NCBI GenBank assembly: GCA_031256975.1
Contig: JAIRPN010000013.1
Coordinates: 372,001 to 436,000 of the forward strand
From: Verrucomicrobiales bacterium
Lineage (GTDB): Bacteria > Verrucomicrobiota > Verrucomicrobiia > Methylacidiphilales > JAAUTS01
DNA length: 64,000 bases
Direction of reading: 5' to 3'
The notes beneath the pieces were generated by a model. The model did no database searches, was not told where the DNA came from, and saw only the letters and a program-made list of their open reading frames with translations. A program made the translations under genes and the position numbers. Of this stretch, positions 9,028-16,640 are shown piece by piece; position 1 is the stretch's first letter; every line of letters begins with the position of its first letter.

Positions 9028-9984
9028 TTACTCAGTTGCCGGAGTTTGTGCAGGGGCAGGTGCGGAAACTCCTCCCATGTACCACTGCCATTGCTTGGCA
9101 AAGACTTCGTTGGGCAACCAGACGGTATTCTTGCCCGACTTGTTGCTATCGGTCTTGGCAGCGATGCTATTGTCCTTCAAGTCGCCAATCCATGCAGGGT
9201 CAGTAGGGGCTTTATCGGTACCCAAAGTGTTCTTGTCGGCTTTGGCGGGGTCGGTGGCATCTTGGTTGGCAAACACCGCCACCAAGAAATCCAAGCCCAC
9301 AGGCTCAATATCCTTGTAACTATGCTTATTGCAGATGTATGCCCAAGGGTTGCCCTTGGAACGGGCGGTGTTGAGCATGTCGGTGATACGTTCCGCATCC
9401 TTGGCAGGGCAAACCACCAAGGCGGGGATTTTACCCACCGAGGAACTGACTTCGTACTGACCTTTGGGCAAGTCGGTCATAAACAGGGCAGCGATACGGC
9501 TAGTTTTCCAATTGGCGAGGTTGTACGCCATCAAGGAGCCCTGTGGGGTGGTACCGAAGGGAATCAAGGGCAGAGTGTTGATTTCAGAATGCTTGCTTTG
9601 GTCAGCGAGTTTCCTGATGGAGTCCCACAGGAGCTTGCCATACCAGTTGCTTTCCAATGCCGAGATGGTGGGGGCATCGTCCTTGTTGGTGAAGGAACAG
9701 GCGATGATGGCGACCCGCTGTTCCTGCATAAAGGTTGCCCAGTAGGACTCCTGCATCCGCAGGTTGGTATCAAAGCCACCGTCGTTAAAGAAAATCAACA
9801 CGGCACGAAACGGTTGCTCAACTTTTGGTAGGTACAGACGAAAGCCCACGTTGGAATAGATATTGGCCGGTGCGCCGGAACGTTCGGGCTTTTCAATCTT
9901 CAGGTCAAAGGTTTCCTGCGCAGAACCAAGTAAAGGCAAGATACAGATTAAAAGAAGGGTGAAGAGTTGTGTTTTATATTTCAT
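9028..9984 (-). CDS. Secreted alpha/beta-hydrolase-like protein
   Basis: 318 residues with a clear Sec signal peptide (MKYKTQLFTLLLICILPLLG, then SAQ at the likely cleavage site). The body resembles a secreted esterase/depolymerase-like hydrolase: GFRLYLPKVEQPFRAVLIFFNDGG, a turn FGTTPQGSLMAYNLANW where the nucleophile elbow GxSxG would lie, then AALFMTDLP and PALVVCPAKDAERI. The elbow lacks the usual Ser between two Gly, so catalytic activity is uncertain. The C-terminal 60 residues are Asp/Lys/Ala-rich and low in complexity. It is probably transcribed with the Sel1 gene 41 bp upstream. Family call is tentative. Confidence 0.5.
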   Translation of the reverse strand: MKYKTQLFTLLLICILPLLGSAQETFDLKIEKPERSGAPANIYSNVGFRLYLPKVEQPFRAVLIFFNDGGFDTNLRMQESYWATFMQEQRVAIIACSFTNKDDAPTISALESNWYGKLLWDSIRKLADQSKHSEINTLPLIPFGTTPQGSLMAYNLANWKTSRIAALFMTDLPKGQYEVSSSVGKIPALVVCPAKDAERITDMLNTARSKGNPWAYICNKHSYKDIEPVGLDFLVAVFANQDATDPAKADKNTLGTDKAPTDPAWIGDLKDNSIAAKTDSNKSGKNTVWLPNEVFAKQWQWYMGGVSAPAPAQTPATE

Positions 9985-10025
9985 AGAGAGTGTTTGAAAA
10001 TTGAGAGTGGGTATAGTTGTCCGTG

Positions 10026-11201
10026 TTATTTAGTAGTTACGCACGTTTTTCCAGATTGAAATGATGATTGTATCTTCTTCGCCAAACCTTGCGCCCGATT
10101 GATCTGTTGAGGAGTTAATTTTTGCTCCAGAATATTGATGGTTATCTTGATGTCCTTATTGCCATTGGCTAGGGCCAAATAATACCAAGCAAGGGCCGCT
10201 GACTCGTCCTTCTCAACGTCGTCGCCTTTGGCATAGATCACACCGAGTTTATATGGTGCTTGTGAATCCCCAGACTCTGCCAATTGGTAAAGTTGGAGCC
10301 ATTCGATTTCTTTGGAATCAGACTGTGGAGTGGATAAACTAAGAGTACGGATAATTTTCCTCATTTGATTCAAACTCTCACCCAACAGGAGCTTGGCTGA
10401 GGCATTTCCTTGTTCCGCAGATTTCTGACACCACTTGGCTGCTTCAATAAAATCTTTATTAACACCTACACCCGTGAAATACATGAATCCCATATTGTAT
10501 TGAGCGGCCGCATTACCCTGATCGGCAGACTTTTGCCACCACTTAATTGCTTCTACAGGGTCTTTGGTAACACCTTCTCCTCTGGAATACATACACCCCA
10601 TATTGTATTGAGAAATTGAGTTACCTTGTTCCGCAGACTTTTGAATCCATTTGGCTGCTTCTGCCAAGTCTTTAGTGATGCCCCGTCCAGTAGCGTACAT
10701 GCCGCCCAGAGAGGCTTGAGCATCCGCATTGCCTTGTTCTGCAGATTTTTGAAACCACTTGACCGCTTCAACTGGATTTTCGGTGACACCTAGACCGTTG
10801 GCATACAACATTCCCAATATTAGTTGTCCCTTGGCATTACCTTGTTCTGCGGATTTTTGGAACCACTTAGCCGCTTCTACAGAGTCTTTGGTAATACCTT
10901 CTCCTCTAGAATACGCACGTCCCACCATTAATTGAGCCTCAACATTACCCTGCTCGGCAGATTTCTGAAACCATTTGATTGCTTCAACAGAGTCTTTGGT
11001 GATACCTAAGCCAAAGTAATATCTTTCTGCTAATTCAAACTGTGCTTCGGCATCTCCTTCCTTGGATTTTGTTTGAGCTTGCGCAACAGTCAGTTGAAGT
11101 TGATATTTCGATTTTGAATTATCGTTTTTAACGGCCTCTTCGGCAAAAGCTCCACACGTCAAAACCACCATTAGGCAAAAAGAAATGGATAACCGTTTCA
11201 T
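10026..11201 (-). CDS. Secreted Sel1-repeat protein
   Basis: 391 residues from the ATG at 11201, chosen because it opens a signal peptide (MKRLSISFCLMVVLTCGAFA); an upstream in-frame start at 11261 would overlap the next gene. After the signal there are at least seven very regular 36-residue Sel1 repeats, each close to AVKWFQKSAEQGNADAQ plus GxMYxxGxGVTKD, then a less regular C-terminus (residues about 290-391) that contains one more diverged repeat. The near identity of repeat units points to recent internal duplication. It follows the GYF_2-like gene by 4 bp and is probably periplasmic. Partners are unknown. Confidence 0.85.
   Translation of the reverse strand: MKRLSISFCLMVVLTCGAFAEEAVKNDNSKSKYQLQLTVAQAQTKSKEGDAEAQFELAERYYFGLGITKDSVEAIKWFQKSAEQGNVEAQLMVGRAYSRGEGITKDSVEAAKWFQKSAEQGNAKGQLILGMLYANGLGVTENPVEAVKWFQKSAEQGNADAQASLGGMYATGRGITKDLAEAAKWIQKSAEQGNSISQYNMGCMYSRGEGVTKDPVEAIKWWQKSADQGNAAAQYNMGFMYFTGVGVNKDFIEAAKWCQKSAEQGNASAKLLLGESLNQMRKIIRTLSLSTPQSDSKEIEWLQLYQLAESGDSQAPYKLGVIYAKGDDVEKDESAALAWYYLALANGNKDIKITINILEQKLTPQQINRAQGLAKKIQSSFQSGKTCVTTK
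10390..11060 (-). repeat. Tandem 108-bp repeat encoding Sel1 units
   Basis: About six consecutive units of 108 bp inside the Sel1 gene, each encoding a 36-residue repeat with WFQKSAEQGN at its core. The DNA copies are similar enough to be seen by eye (for example tctttggtaatacc and ttctgcagatttttg recur every 108 bases), so copy number could vary between strains. Confidence 0.8.
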
Positions 11202-11205
11202 ATAA

Positions 11206-11772
11206 TTACCTGTCGGAGAATTTACGGCTATGTTTGTCGAGGAAGCTATCGACCAGATCAATCGCCATTAGCGAGGATTCGCGATACACCATGCCGCCAA
11301 TAACCAGCAGAATGGCAAAGAAGAAAACCGGAATATACCTAATGCCCAGATACTTCAGCATATCGATCGTTGAAAGCGAGTCCGAGACTCCGGAAATTTT
11401 GCCAAAATCCATCAATAGGAAGACAATTCCACCGATAGCGGTAACGATACCCAAAAATATCAGCACATTGGCGGTAAAAGAAATGACCACGCGCATGGTT
11501 GGATAGGAAGATTGTTGCCTGATGGTGTTGACGTATTGTTTCTTGTCAAACGTTCCTTCCGGAGCTTTTTTCGTGGATTCCACCTGTGCAATTGTCCTGA
11601 ATGGCACCCAATCAGTTGTTCCGTCACGACATACGGAGCTATCCCCATGGATTTCCCATAATGCCGATTTAGCTTCCAATTCACTGAATGAAAATGGCCC
11701 TATTGCCTTTTGTTTAACCACATCCCACAGCCAGTATTTGGTGTCGCTTACAGTATCAGGATTGTCGCTCAT
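11206..11772 (-). CDS. GYF_2-like domain membrane protein
   Basis: 188 residues. The N-terminal ~70 residues (KYWLWDVVKQKAIGPFSFSE, then LWEIHGDSSVCRDGTTDWVPF) have the IGPFS-and-WxP pattern of bacterial GYF_2 domains, which bind partner proteins. Two hydrophobic segments follow, at about 103-127 (ISFTANVLIFLGIVTAIGGI) and about 147-165 (IRYIPVFFFAILLVIGGMVY), so the GYF part would face one side of the inner membrane. It lies 7 bp from the gene upstream and 4 bp from the Sel1 gene downstream, which suggests one operon. Function beyond a scaffold is unknown. Confidence 0.7.
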   Translation of the reverse strand: MSDNPDTVSDTKYWLWDVVKQKAIGPFSFSELEAKSALWEIHGDSSVCRDGTTDWVPFRTIAQVESTKKAPEGTFDKKQYVNTIRQQSSYPTMRVVISFTANVLIFLGIVTAIGGIVFLLMDFGKISGVSDSLSTIDMLKYLGIRYIPVFFFAILLVIGGMVYRESSLMAIDLVDSFLDKHSRKFSDR

Positions 11773-11779
11773 AAATGGT

Positions 11780-12241
11780 TTAGTAGTAATTGATGGTTCC
11801 TTGCATTAACCCCACTGAAAGGGCGGAAGTTTCCAATTCCAGTTGGATGACACCGTCAGAGCAGTAGTAAAGCCAATAGGATTGGTCACCCAAGGCTTGG
11901 ATGTCATCAGGTTCCCCGATGGATTTTTTAAAATCCCGAACTGGACAGGTGATGATATTCAATCTGACCATGCTTGGACTGATACACTGGGCCAGTTTAT
12001 TCAGCCATTGGGTCTTGGTTAGAGTGGGCTGCGTCCTGTCATCAACGAATCTGCCGTACAGGCTGTCCCTGCCTTGAGTGGATTGACTCTCGCCATCGAC
12101 AAACCCACCGCATAAAAGCACCAAAAAACCTACGAAGAGGACGGCCGCCAGCATCAAAAGCCAGGTGATACCCGTGTGCTGTTCTTTGTTTGAAGGGCTG
12201 GATTGCATGGTGTGAGGCCTAATTGTTCCATTTAAACCCAT
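11780..12241 (-). CDS. Single-pass membrane protein of unknown function
   Basis: 153 residues from 12241; an ATG at 12208 (MQSSPSNKEQ) is an equally possible start and no ribosome-binding site decides. One hydrophobic segment, GITWLLMLAAVLFVGFLVLL, runs at about residues 23-43, and the rest faces one side of the membrane. The C-terminal part (QSYWLYYCSDGVIQLELE) reads like a small secreted or periplasmic domain. I do not recognise a family. It begins the minus-strand operon that continues to 10026, and the XRE gene is divergent from it across the palindrome at 12272-12288. Confidence 0.55.
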   Translation of the reverse strand: MGLNGTIRPHTMQSSPSNKEQHTGITWLLMLAAVLFVGFLVLLCGGFVDGESQSTQGRDSLYGRFVDDRTQPTLTKTQWLNKLAQCISPSMVRLNIITCPVRDFKKSIGEPDDIQALGDQSYWLYYCSDGVIQLELETSALSVGLMQGTINYY

Positions 12242-12271
12242 CTTTTAATGGGAAAGTCCTGCTCTAAAGAC

Positions 12272-12288
12272 TGTTCTGAATCAGAACA
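12272..12288. promoter_or_regulatory. Perfect 17-bp palindrome, probable operator of the adjacent XRE regulator
   Basis: TGTTCTGA-A-TCAGAACA is a perfect inverted repeat around one central base. It lies between the divergent membrane-protein gene (start 12241) and the XRE gene (start 12326), where an autoregulatory site would be expected. I found no second copy in the window. Confidence 0.6.
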
Positions 12289-12325
12289 AAATTGCGATTA
12301 ATAGAAGTTATTGTCAAGCCTTCAA

Positions 12326-12583
12326 ATGAAGAGAGCATTAAATGTTATAGGCTCAACCTTGAGTCGCTTGCGCTACGGGAAAGACTGGACGCAGGAAATG
12401 CTATCTGCCAAATGCTCGGTACTTGGTGTTGAAGTTACCCGCGGCACCTTGGCTAAAATTGAAGCCGGCCTCCGTGGCGTAAACGATGCCGAACTCTTTG
12501 TACTGGCCAAAGCGTTGAAGGTGGAGATGTCCGAGCTATTTCCGCCAGAGTTCAAGCAGCGAATAGAAAAAAACCGCCGCTAA
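12326..12583 (+). CDS. XRE-family helix-turn-helix regulator
   Basis: 85 residues from the ATG at 12326; a TTG at 12311 is in frame but less likely. The HTH covers most of the protein: IGSTLSRLRYGKDWTQEMLS, then VTRGTLAKIEAGLRGVNDAE and LFVLAKALKVEMSELFPP, the Cro/C1 arrangement in which the second helix and the recognition helix bracket TRGTLAKIEAG. The short size, with no effector domain, is typical of phage or accessory-element regulators. The perfect palindrome at 12272-12288, 38 bp upstream, is its likely target, so it would control its own transcription and the divergent membrane-protein operon. Confidence 0.85.
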   Translation: MKRALNVIGSTLSRLRYGKDWTQEMLSAKCSVLGVEVTRGTLAKIEAGLRGVNDAELFVLAKALKVEMSELFPPEFKQRIEKNRR

Positions 12584-12640
12584 GATTCATCTGCAGTGTT
12601 CCAATCCAAGTTTGCTCGGTGTTGTTTTTAATTACCCTCT

Positions 12641-12709
12641 TGTCTGACTGTTAGCGTCCATGACCCCGCACTGACGTGCGGGGTATGGTCTTTGCGGCAC
12701 AGTCAGACA
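12641..12709. other. Nested perfect stem-loop between convergent genes
   Basis: Outer arms are 12641-12651 and 12699-12709 (11 bp, GTCTGACTGT with ACAGTCAGAC plus a T-A pair). Inside lie 12658-12661 with 12685-12688 (4 bp) and 12663-12671 with 12676-12684 (9 bp, ACCCCGCAC with GTGCGGGGT) around a TGAC loop, separated by one bulged base. No T-tract follows either arm. The XRE gene (+) ends at 12583 and the TPR gene (-) at 12742, so a bidirectional terminator or a structured mobile-element end are both possible. Confidence 0.7.
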
Positions 12710-12741
12710 CTCTTGTAATCCTTAACCATTCCTGCCTACGG

Positions 12742-13458
12742 TTAGCGTTTGGGGTTCAATTTCATCAGGCACTCATGTTGGCGTTGCAACGCCAAAGGGT
12801 ACTGCGGTTGAAGCCGTAAACAGTTTCCGTAGCACTCGCTGGCCTCCTTGTATCTGCCCAGATTTTCACAGGCACAGCCCTTATGGAAGTAAGTGGGGGC
12901 AAAAGTCGGGTTTAAGTTGATGCTTATGTCGAAATAGTCAATCGACTCCGTACAACGTCCCTCTTCCATTAATGACGTCCCCTTGGTGTGGTAGGCAACA
13001 ATACATTCGGGATTCAGGGTAACTGCTTGATTGAAGCAACTCATGGCATCCTCATGTTTCCCCAACTCGGCGAGCACAAAGCCCAGTTCGCAATAATTCC
13101 ATGGATTTCCCGGCTCCAATGACAGCACCTGCTGAAAGCAATCCGCAGCCAGTTGATATTGTTTGGATTCCACCATGGCAATCGCTTTGGACTTGAGTGC
13201 CCCCAAATGTCGTGGGTTTAACGCCAACACCTTGTAGAAACGCTGGATTGCTTGGTAAAGTCGTCCCACATATCTGTTCGGTAAAGCTTTACTCATAAGC
13301 AAGTCCACGCCTGCCTGACAGTACGGGACAACCGTAATTTTGGAAAAAACAAATAAAATTTCAATTCGGGGTAGCAGATCGGTTCTTAACTTGAAAAGCA
13401 ACGGAATCATCCATGGATAGGCCGCCAATTTGTCCTGTTTGATCGACAACCCGCTCAA
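12742..13458 (-). CDS. TPR-repeat protein
   Basis: 238 residues if the TTG at 13458 is used; the first ~60 residues are not repeat-like, and an internal start near MSKALPNRYV is possible. From about residue 68 to the end there are five tetratricopeptide units (FYKVLALNPRHLGAL, CFQQVLSLEPGNPWNYCELG, CFNQAVTLNPECIVAYHTKG, YFDISINLNPTFAPTYFHKG and CYGNCLRLQPQYPLALQRQ), each with the W/L-G-Y-A-P spacing. It is a cytosolic-looking scaffold. The stop codon TAA lies within a CGCTAAC word (see findings). No operon partner is adjacent. Confidence 0.75.
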   Translation of the reverse strand: MSGLSIKQDKLAAYPWMIPLLFKLRTDLLPRIEILFVFSKITVVPYCQAGVDLLMSKALPNRYVGRLYQAIQRFYKVLALNPRHLGALKSKAIAMVESKQYQLAADCFQQVLSLEPGNPWNYCELGFVLAELGKHEDAMSCFNQAVTLNPECIVAYHTKGTSLMEEGRCTESIDYFDISINLNPTFAPTYFHKGCACENLGRYKEASECYGNCLRLQPQYPLALQRQHECLMKLNPKR

Positions 13459-13807
13459 CTAATTTCTAAGTACCCGCGAACTGCTAAACACCATCAAGCT
13501 ACAGGAGGAGCTTGTACGACCAAGTAAAGTAAGTTCCCCTGTAATGAGGCAAACCCTTCCGTCAACCGTTTGGCTGCCAAAATGAACACCGCCCAAACCG
13601 TTTCTTGGAAAACCTGCCTGATCATGAGCGTAGACACTACTGGCAAAAGCGATTGACTGCTTATGGTAAAAACAGCGGCAAACGATTCATACTGTCAGCA
13701 GGGTAGCTTGGCTAATATCCAAAAGATACTTTTTGACTATCAAAATTGCAGGTTGGCGGTCGGATTTCTACTCATGGATATGCAGACTTGATGTATTATA
13801 TATCCAG
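13459..13807. other. 349-base gap without a supported gene
   Basis: Between the TPR gene and the Rep-like gene I see no open frame that looks like protein and no hairpin or repeat of note. It may be remnants from the joining of two accessory segments. Confidence 0.5.
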
Positions 13808-14974
13808 TTATGCTGGCCCCTCCAATTCCAAGAGTGGAATTTTTGCCAGGTAGTAAATTTCCTCATAGTAGAGCCCCCATTCAGGATTCAAAATGATGCA
13901 GAAAATATGCTGTTTGCCATCCTTGCTCCACCGTTGGCACCAACCAACAAAAAGATTAGATTCTAGTGGACGGAGTGTATTTTCTGCGGCAACGGGCTGA
14001 GTCACATCACTGAAATCCAAATCCTTTGCCACATCCAAAACGACCATTGGCTGCGGTTTTTTCTTGGGTCTGGGAGTTTGCTTGATAAGTTCCCAAATTG
14101 GGCGGTGGGTACTTTTATCAATCCCCACCTTGCGAGGGGTCATTTTATCGGCATTTAATTTACTGATAATTTTTTTCAGCGATCCCAATTTTTCAAACCT
14201 GCGGATTTTGGAATACGCCTTGTACATGGCTGCCAGTTCAGCCTCGCGATCAAGCAGCAAGCTGTAATCCGTCAGCTTAAAACAGTAGTTGATAATGCCC
14301 TTGAGATCGGTAATCGGCTGGTCATGCACGCGGACCAGCAGGTATTCTATCAAATCATCTTCCCAATCAATCGGCAGACGTTTTTGTTTCAGTCGGTAAA
14401 TAATGTGTATGTGCGGATTGTAATAAATCCGACCATCTTCTTCCGACAGGGTTTCCTCATGTACCACCAAGAGGGGTTCTGCCTCTTTCTTGAACCAAGC
14501 GAGGCGGCGTAAATCGACAAAGTCGTCGTGCAGGGATTGATGGCGTTCCACCAACTCGTCAATGGTACATTTGGCACCGCCAGTCACGGTCAGGGACCGG
14601 AGATTGTCATGGGCGTCAAACCCCTCATCGAATCCATACTCCACCAGATTTTTCTCCCGCTCATTACGCCGCACCTGCACGTCGGGAATAAGCCCGCAAT
14701 TTCGGTAGACCGGTTGTGTCCACCCTTCAGTGGGATCATCGTTGTTGATGTAAGCTACCTGTAATCGAGTTTGATTGCCTGCTTGGTCGGTGAAATACCG
14801 GTACGGATTACAGCCCGCCCGATTCAAGGCTGCGGCCATTGCTTTTGAGTCTTTCCTTCGTTCGCGTTGCGCCCGTAGGATTTTACGGGCTTTTTGGTGG
14901 TTGACGGGTTGTTCAGCCAGCAAGCTGGCCAGTTGATACCATGAGGTTGCGTTTTTGGGTGGGTTCATGCTCAT
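13808..14974 (-). CDS. HUH-type rolling-circle replication (Rep_1/pC194-like) initiator-like protein
   Basis: 388 residues. Three features of HUH Rep proteins appear in order: motif 1 as LRSLTVTGG (about 125-133), the metal-binding HUH motif as YNPHIHIIYRL with His188 and His190, and motif 3 as GIINYCFKLTDYSLL with the likely catalytic Tyr230. Related plasmid Reps of the pC194 type carry a Glu four residues before that Tyr; here it is Gly226. The C-terminal ~90 residues (RRFEKLGSLKKIISKL, PRPKKKPQPMV) are basic and would bind DNA. It probably nicks and religates a replication origin of an element; loss of the Glu may make it inactive. It is divergent from the HTH gene at 15060, in a mobile-element context. 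Confidence 0.65.
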   Translation of the reverse strand: MSMNPPKNATSWYQLASLLAEQPVNHQKARKILRAQRERRKDSKAMAAALNRAGCNPYRYFTDQAGNQTRLQVAYINNDDPTEGWTQPVYRNCGLIPDVQVRRNEREKNLVEYGFDEGFDAHDNLRSLTVTGGAKCTIDELVERHQSLHDDFVDLRRLAWFKKEAEPLLVVHEETLSEEDGRIYYNPHIHIIYRLKQKRLPIDWEDDLIEYLLVRVHDQPITDLKGIINYCFKLTDYSLLLDREAELAAMYKAYSKIRRFEKLGSLKKIISKLNADKMTPRKVGIDKSTHRPIWELIKQTPRPKKKPQPMVVLDVAKDLDFSDVTQPVAAENTLRPLESNLFVGWCQRWSKDGKQHIFCIILNPEWGLYYEEIYYLAKIPLLELEGPA

Positions 14975-15059
14975 CAGAACCCAAACGGCTTTCTTGATAG
15001 TTCATCTCCTTTCAGTGACATGATCGTACGAACATCTTGGCGCGTATAGTTAAGGTACT

Positions 15060-15278
15060 ATGGCAAACGATACAGAAGCTTCACTTCCGGCACTAATACC
15101 CTTAATCACTTGGCGAAAACGCATTGGAGTCTCCCATGTGACGGTTTGGCGATGGCGGCAACAGGGCTGGCTTGATACGGTAACCATTGGCAGACGCCCC
15201 TACATAACCGAGGATGCGATTCGTAGCTTTATGGCGCGGGCTAAGGCGGGGGAATTTGCCGGTACCTCGGCTCAATAG
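15060..15278 (+). CDS. Small helix-turn-helix protein (excisionase/MerR-like)
   Basis: 72 residues. The core ITWRKRIGVSHVTVWRWRQQGW followed by VTIGRRPYITEDAIRSFM matches the winged-helix pattern of excisionases and MerR-like DNA-binding domains: helix, turn, recognition helix with WRW, then a beta-wing with GRRPYI. It has no other domain. It sits divergent from the Rep-like gene and upstream of the recombinase-like gene on the same strand. It is probably an excisionase or regulator for the element; the target is unknown. Confidence 0.7.
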   Translation: MANDTEASLPALIPLITWRKRIGVSHVTVWRWRQQGWLDTVTIGRRPYITEDAIRSFMARAKAGEFAGTSAQ

Positions 15279-15416
15279 GATTTCGCTGTAGCCCGAATCA
15301 GGAGAATCATTTGTGACAACATCTTACTGCCGTTGCGCTTCTCCGCCTCTGTCGGGCCGCCCAAACGCCTATACTTTCAATCTTCTTTGTCTCGCACAAG
15401 TTCACCTTATCAATCT

Positions 15417-15983
15417 ATGACCGACCACACCGAAGGATTACCGTTAGGACAGGCCGCCAAGTACCTAGGGGTACATCCCAAGACCCTGCAGCGTTGGGAA
15501 CGGGAGGGTAAGCTTCCCTGTGGACGCACCGTGACAGGACGCAGGACATTCACCCGTGACGAGCTTGACCGCTTCATGGGCTGTGCCGTCAAGACTGGGG
15601 CAGAGCGGACGGTGGCCTATCTGCGCAGTCCCAATGAACAACGCTCTGCGGAACTATTCCGTGCGCAACGACGGGCCATCGAGCAATACATCCTACCCGC
15701 TGGTATAGCCAATGTGGAGTATCTGGAAGAGGTAGGCTCTTCCCTTGATAGTCAGCGTCGTATGTTTAACGGTTTATTGCGGGATGTGCTTAGGGGTGAT
15801 TTGCGGGAGATTATCGTGGGTCATCAGTATTTGCTACTGTTCTTCGGTTACCCTCTCTTTGAAAGCATCTGTAGGATCAAGGGTACCAAGTTGACCAGTT
15901 TGTGCCAAGAGGGATTGTTGCCCGAGAAGGAGATGATCCGCGACTTCAAGACCATAACGGCTGGCTTTGCCGCAAGGATTTGA
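15417..15983 (+). CDS. IS607-type MerR-serine-recombinase-like protein lacking catalytic residues
   Basis: 188 residues from the ATG at 15417 (MTDHTEGLPLGQ); a longer reading from 15333 is unlikely. Residues about 8-56 form a MerR HTH (LGQAAKYLGVHPKTLQRWER), and residues about 65-188 a resolvase-like fold (RTVAYLRSPNEQ, then NVEYLEEVGSSLDSQRRMF). In active IS607 recombinases the nucleophile Ser follows YxRV; here the position is Pro72 after Tyr68-Leu-Arg-Ser. The later KDRLxRFG motif is replaced by HQYLLLFFG, so both its Arg are absent. The fold is probably kept for DNA binding only. No IS607 TnpB follows. It belongs to the mobile/defence module. Confidence 0.65.
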   Translation: MTDHTEGLPLGQAAKYLGVHPKTLQRWEREGKLPCGRTVTGRRTFTRDELDRFMGCAVKTGAERTVAYLRSPNEQRSAELFRAQRRAIEQYILPAGIANVEYLEEVGSSLDSQRRMFNGLLRDVLRGDLREIIVGHQYLLLFFGYPLFESICRIKGTKLTSLCQEGLLPEKEMIRDFKTITAGFAARI

Positions 15984-16066
15984 GTACCTGGCGATTTCAA
16001 TATTTCACGTCACATGCACTGCGAAACGAAATCGAGTTCTAAGGGAATCAACCCGAAAGGAACGAA

Positions 16067-16306
16067 ATGCAAGCAGTAGAAACAAGCTCGAACACCATCA
16101 TCCCGCATACTTTTAGACTACCTAAGCAGGGCGTTGATCCGTATTTCGGACTAAGCCGTGCGATGTATTATGACCTTGAAAGAAGAGGGGATATACAATT
16201 GATCAGGCTTCGTGACAGGGGAAAGACCCGAGGGGTCACGTTAGTACGGTATGCGGACATCGAAGCAATTATTGATAAGGCAACTGAAATTACTACTGTT
16301 GTGTAG
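16067..16306 (+). CDS. HTH excisionase-like protein
   Basis: 79 residues starting after an AAAGGAA ribosome-binding site at about 16056. The sequence HTFRLPKQGVDPYFGLSRAM followed by YYDLERRGDIQLIRLRDRGK and RGVTLVRYADIEAIID has the helix-turn-helix and wing pattern of verrucomicrobial excisionase-type proteins. It has no further domain. Its stop is 21 bp before the next regulator (16328), so the two are probably co-transcribed. A role in regulating or excising the element is inferred from family and position. Confidence 0.65.
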   Translation: MQAVETSSNTIIPHTFRLPKQGVDPYFGLSRAMYYDLERRGDIQLIRLRDRGKTRGVTLVRYADIEAIIDKATEITTVV

Positions 16307-16327
16307 TAATTTCAGTAGGCTATAAAT

Positions 16328-16567
16328 ATGCAAAAATTCAGAAAATTTGTTGTATCTCCTAAAAATCCTTTGAATTTGAAAGAATTGAGGAATGTACGAA
16401 ACCTCACTCAAGCGGATGTTGGTGACTTAGTTAAGCTTAGTCAAAAGAGAATCTGTCAACTTGAGGCAAACTTAGGGCGGACACGATTTGAGCAAGTGCT
16501 GGAAATAATATTTGCCCTAAAGGGGCGGATGACGATTGAACTTCCTGATTCAAACGAAAATGAATAG
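16328..16567 (+). CDS. XRE/HipB-like helix-turn-helix regulator
   Basis: 79 residues: VSPKNPLNLKELRNVRNLTQ, then ADVGDLVKLSQKRICQLEAN and FEQVLEIIFALKGRMTIELP. This is the HipB-type XRE fold in which TQADVGDLVKLSQKRICQLEAN makes the two HTH helices, and the C-terminal strand (MTIELP) dimerises. No HipA kinase or other toxin lies next to it. The neighbouring DUF4238 gene is on the opposite strand and converges on it, 73 bp away. It may regulate the element's small genes; its operator is not visible. Confidence 0.75.
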   Translation: MQKFRKFVVSPKNPLNLKELRNVRNLTQADVGDLVKLSQKRICQLEANLGRTRFEQVLEIIFALKGRMTIELPDSNENE

Positions 16568-16640
16568 TTTAAGATAATTGATTGAATCGGGGAGAGTCAG
16601 AAGGGGGGCGAGTCTAGTAACTTGTAATGAAGCGATATCA

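Noticed and set aside
8869-9831. 320-codon plus-strand open frame opposite the secreted hydrolase-like gene
   Set aside because: Gly/Val-rich without motifs; the minus-strand gene has a proper signal peptide.
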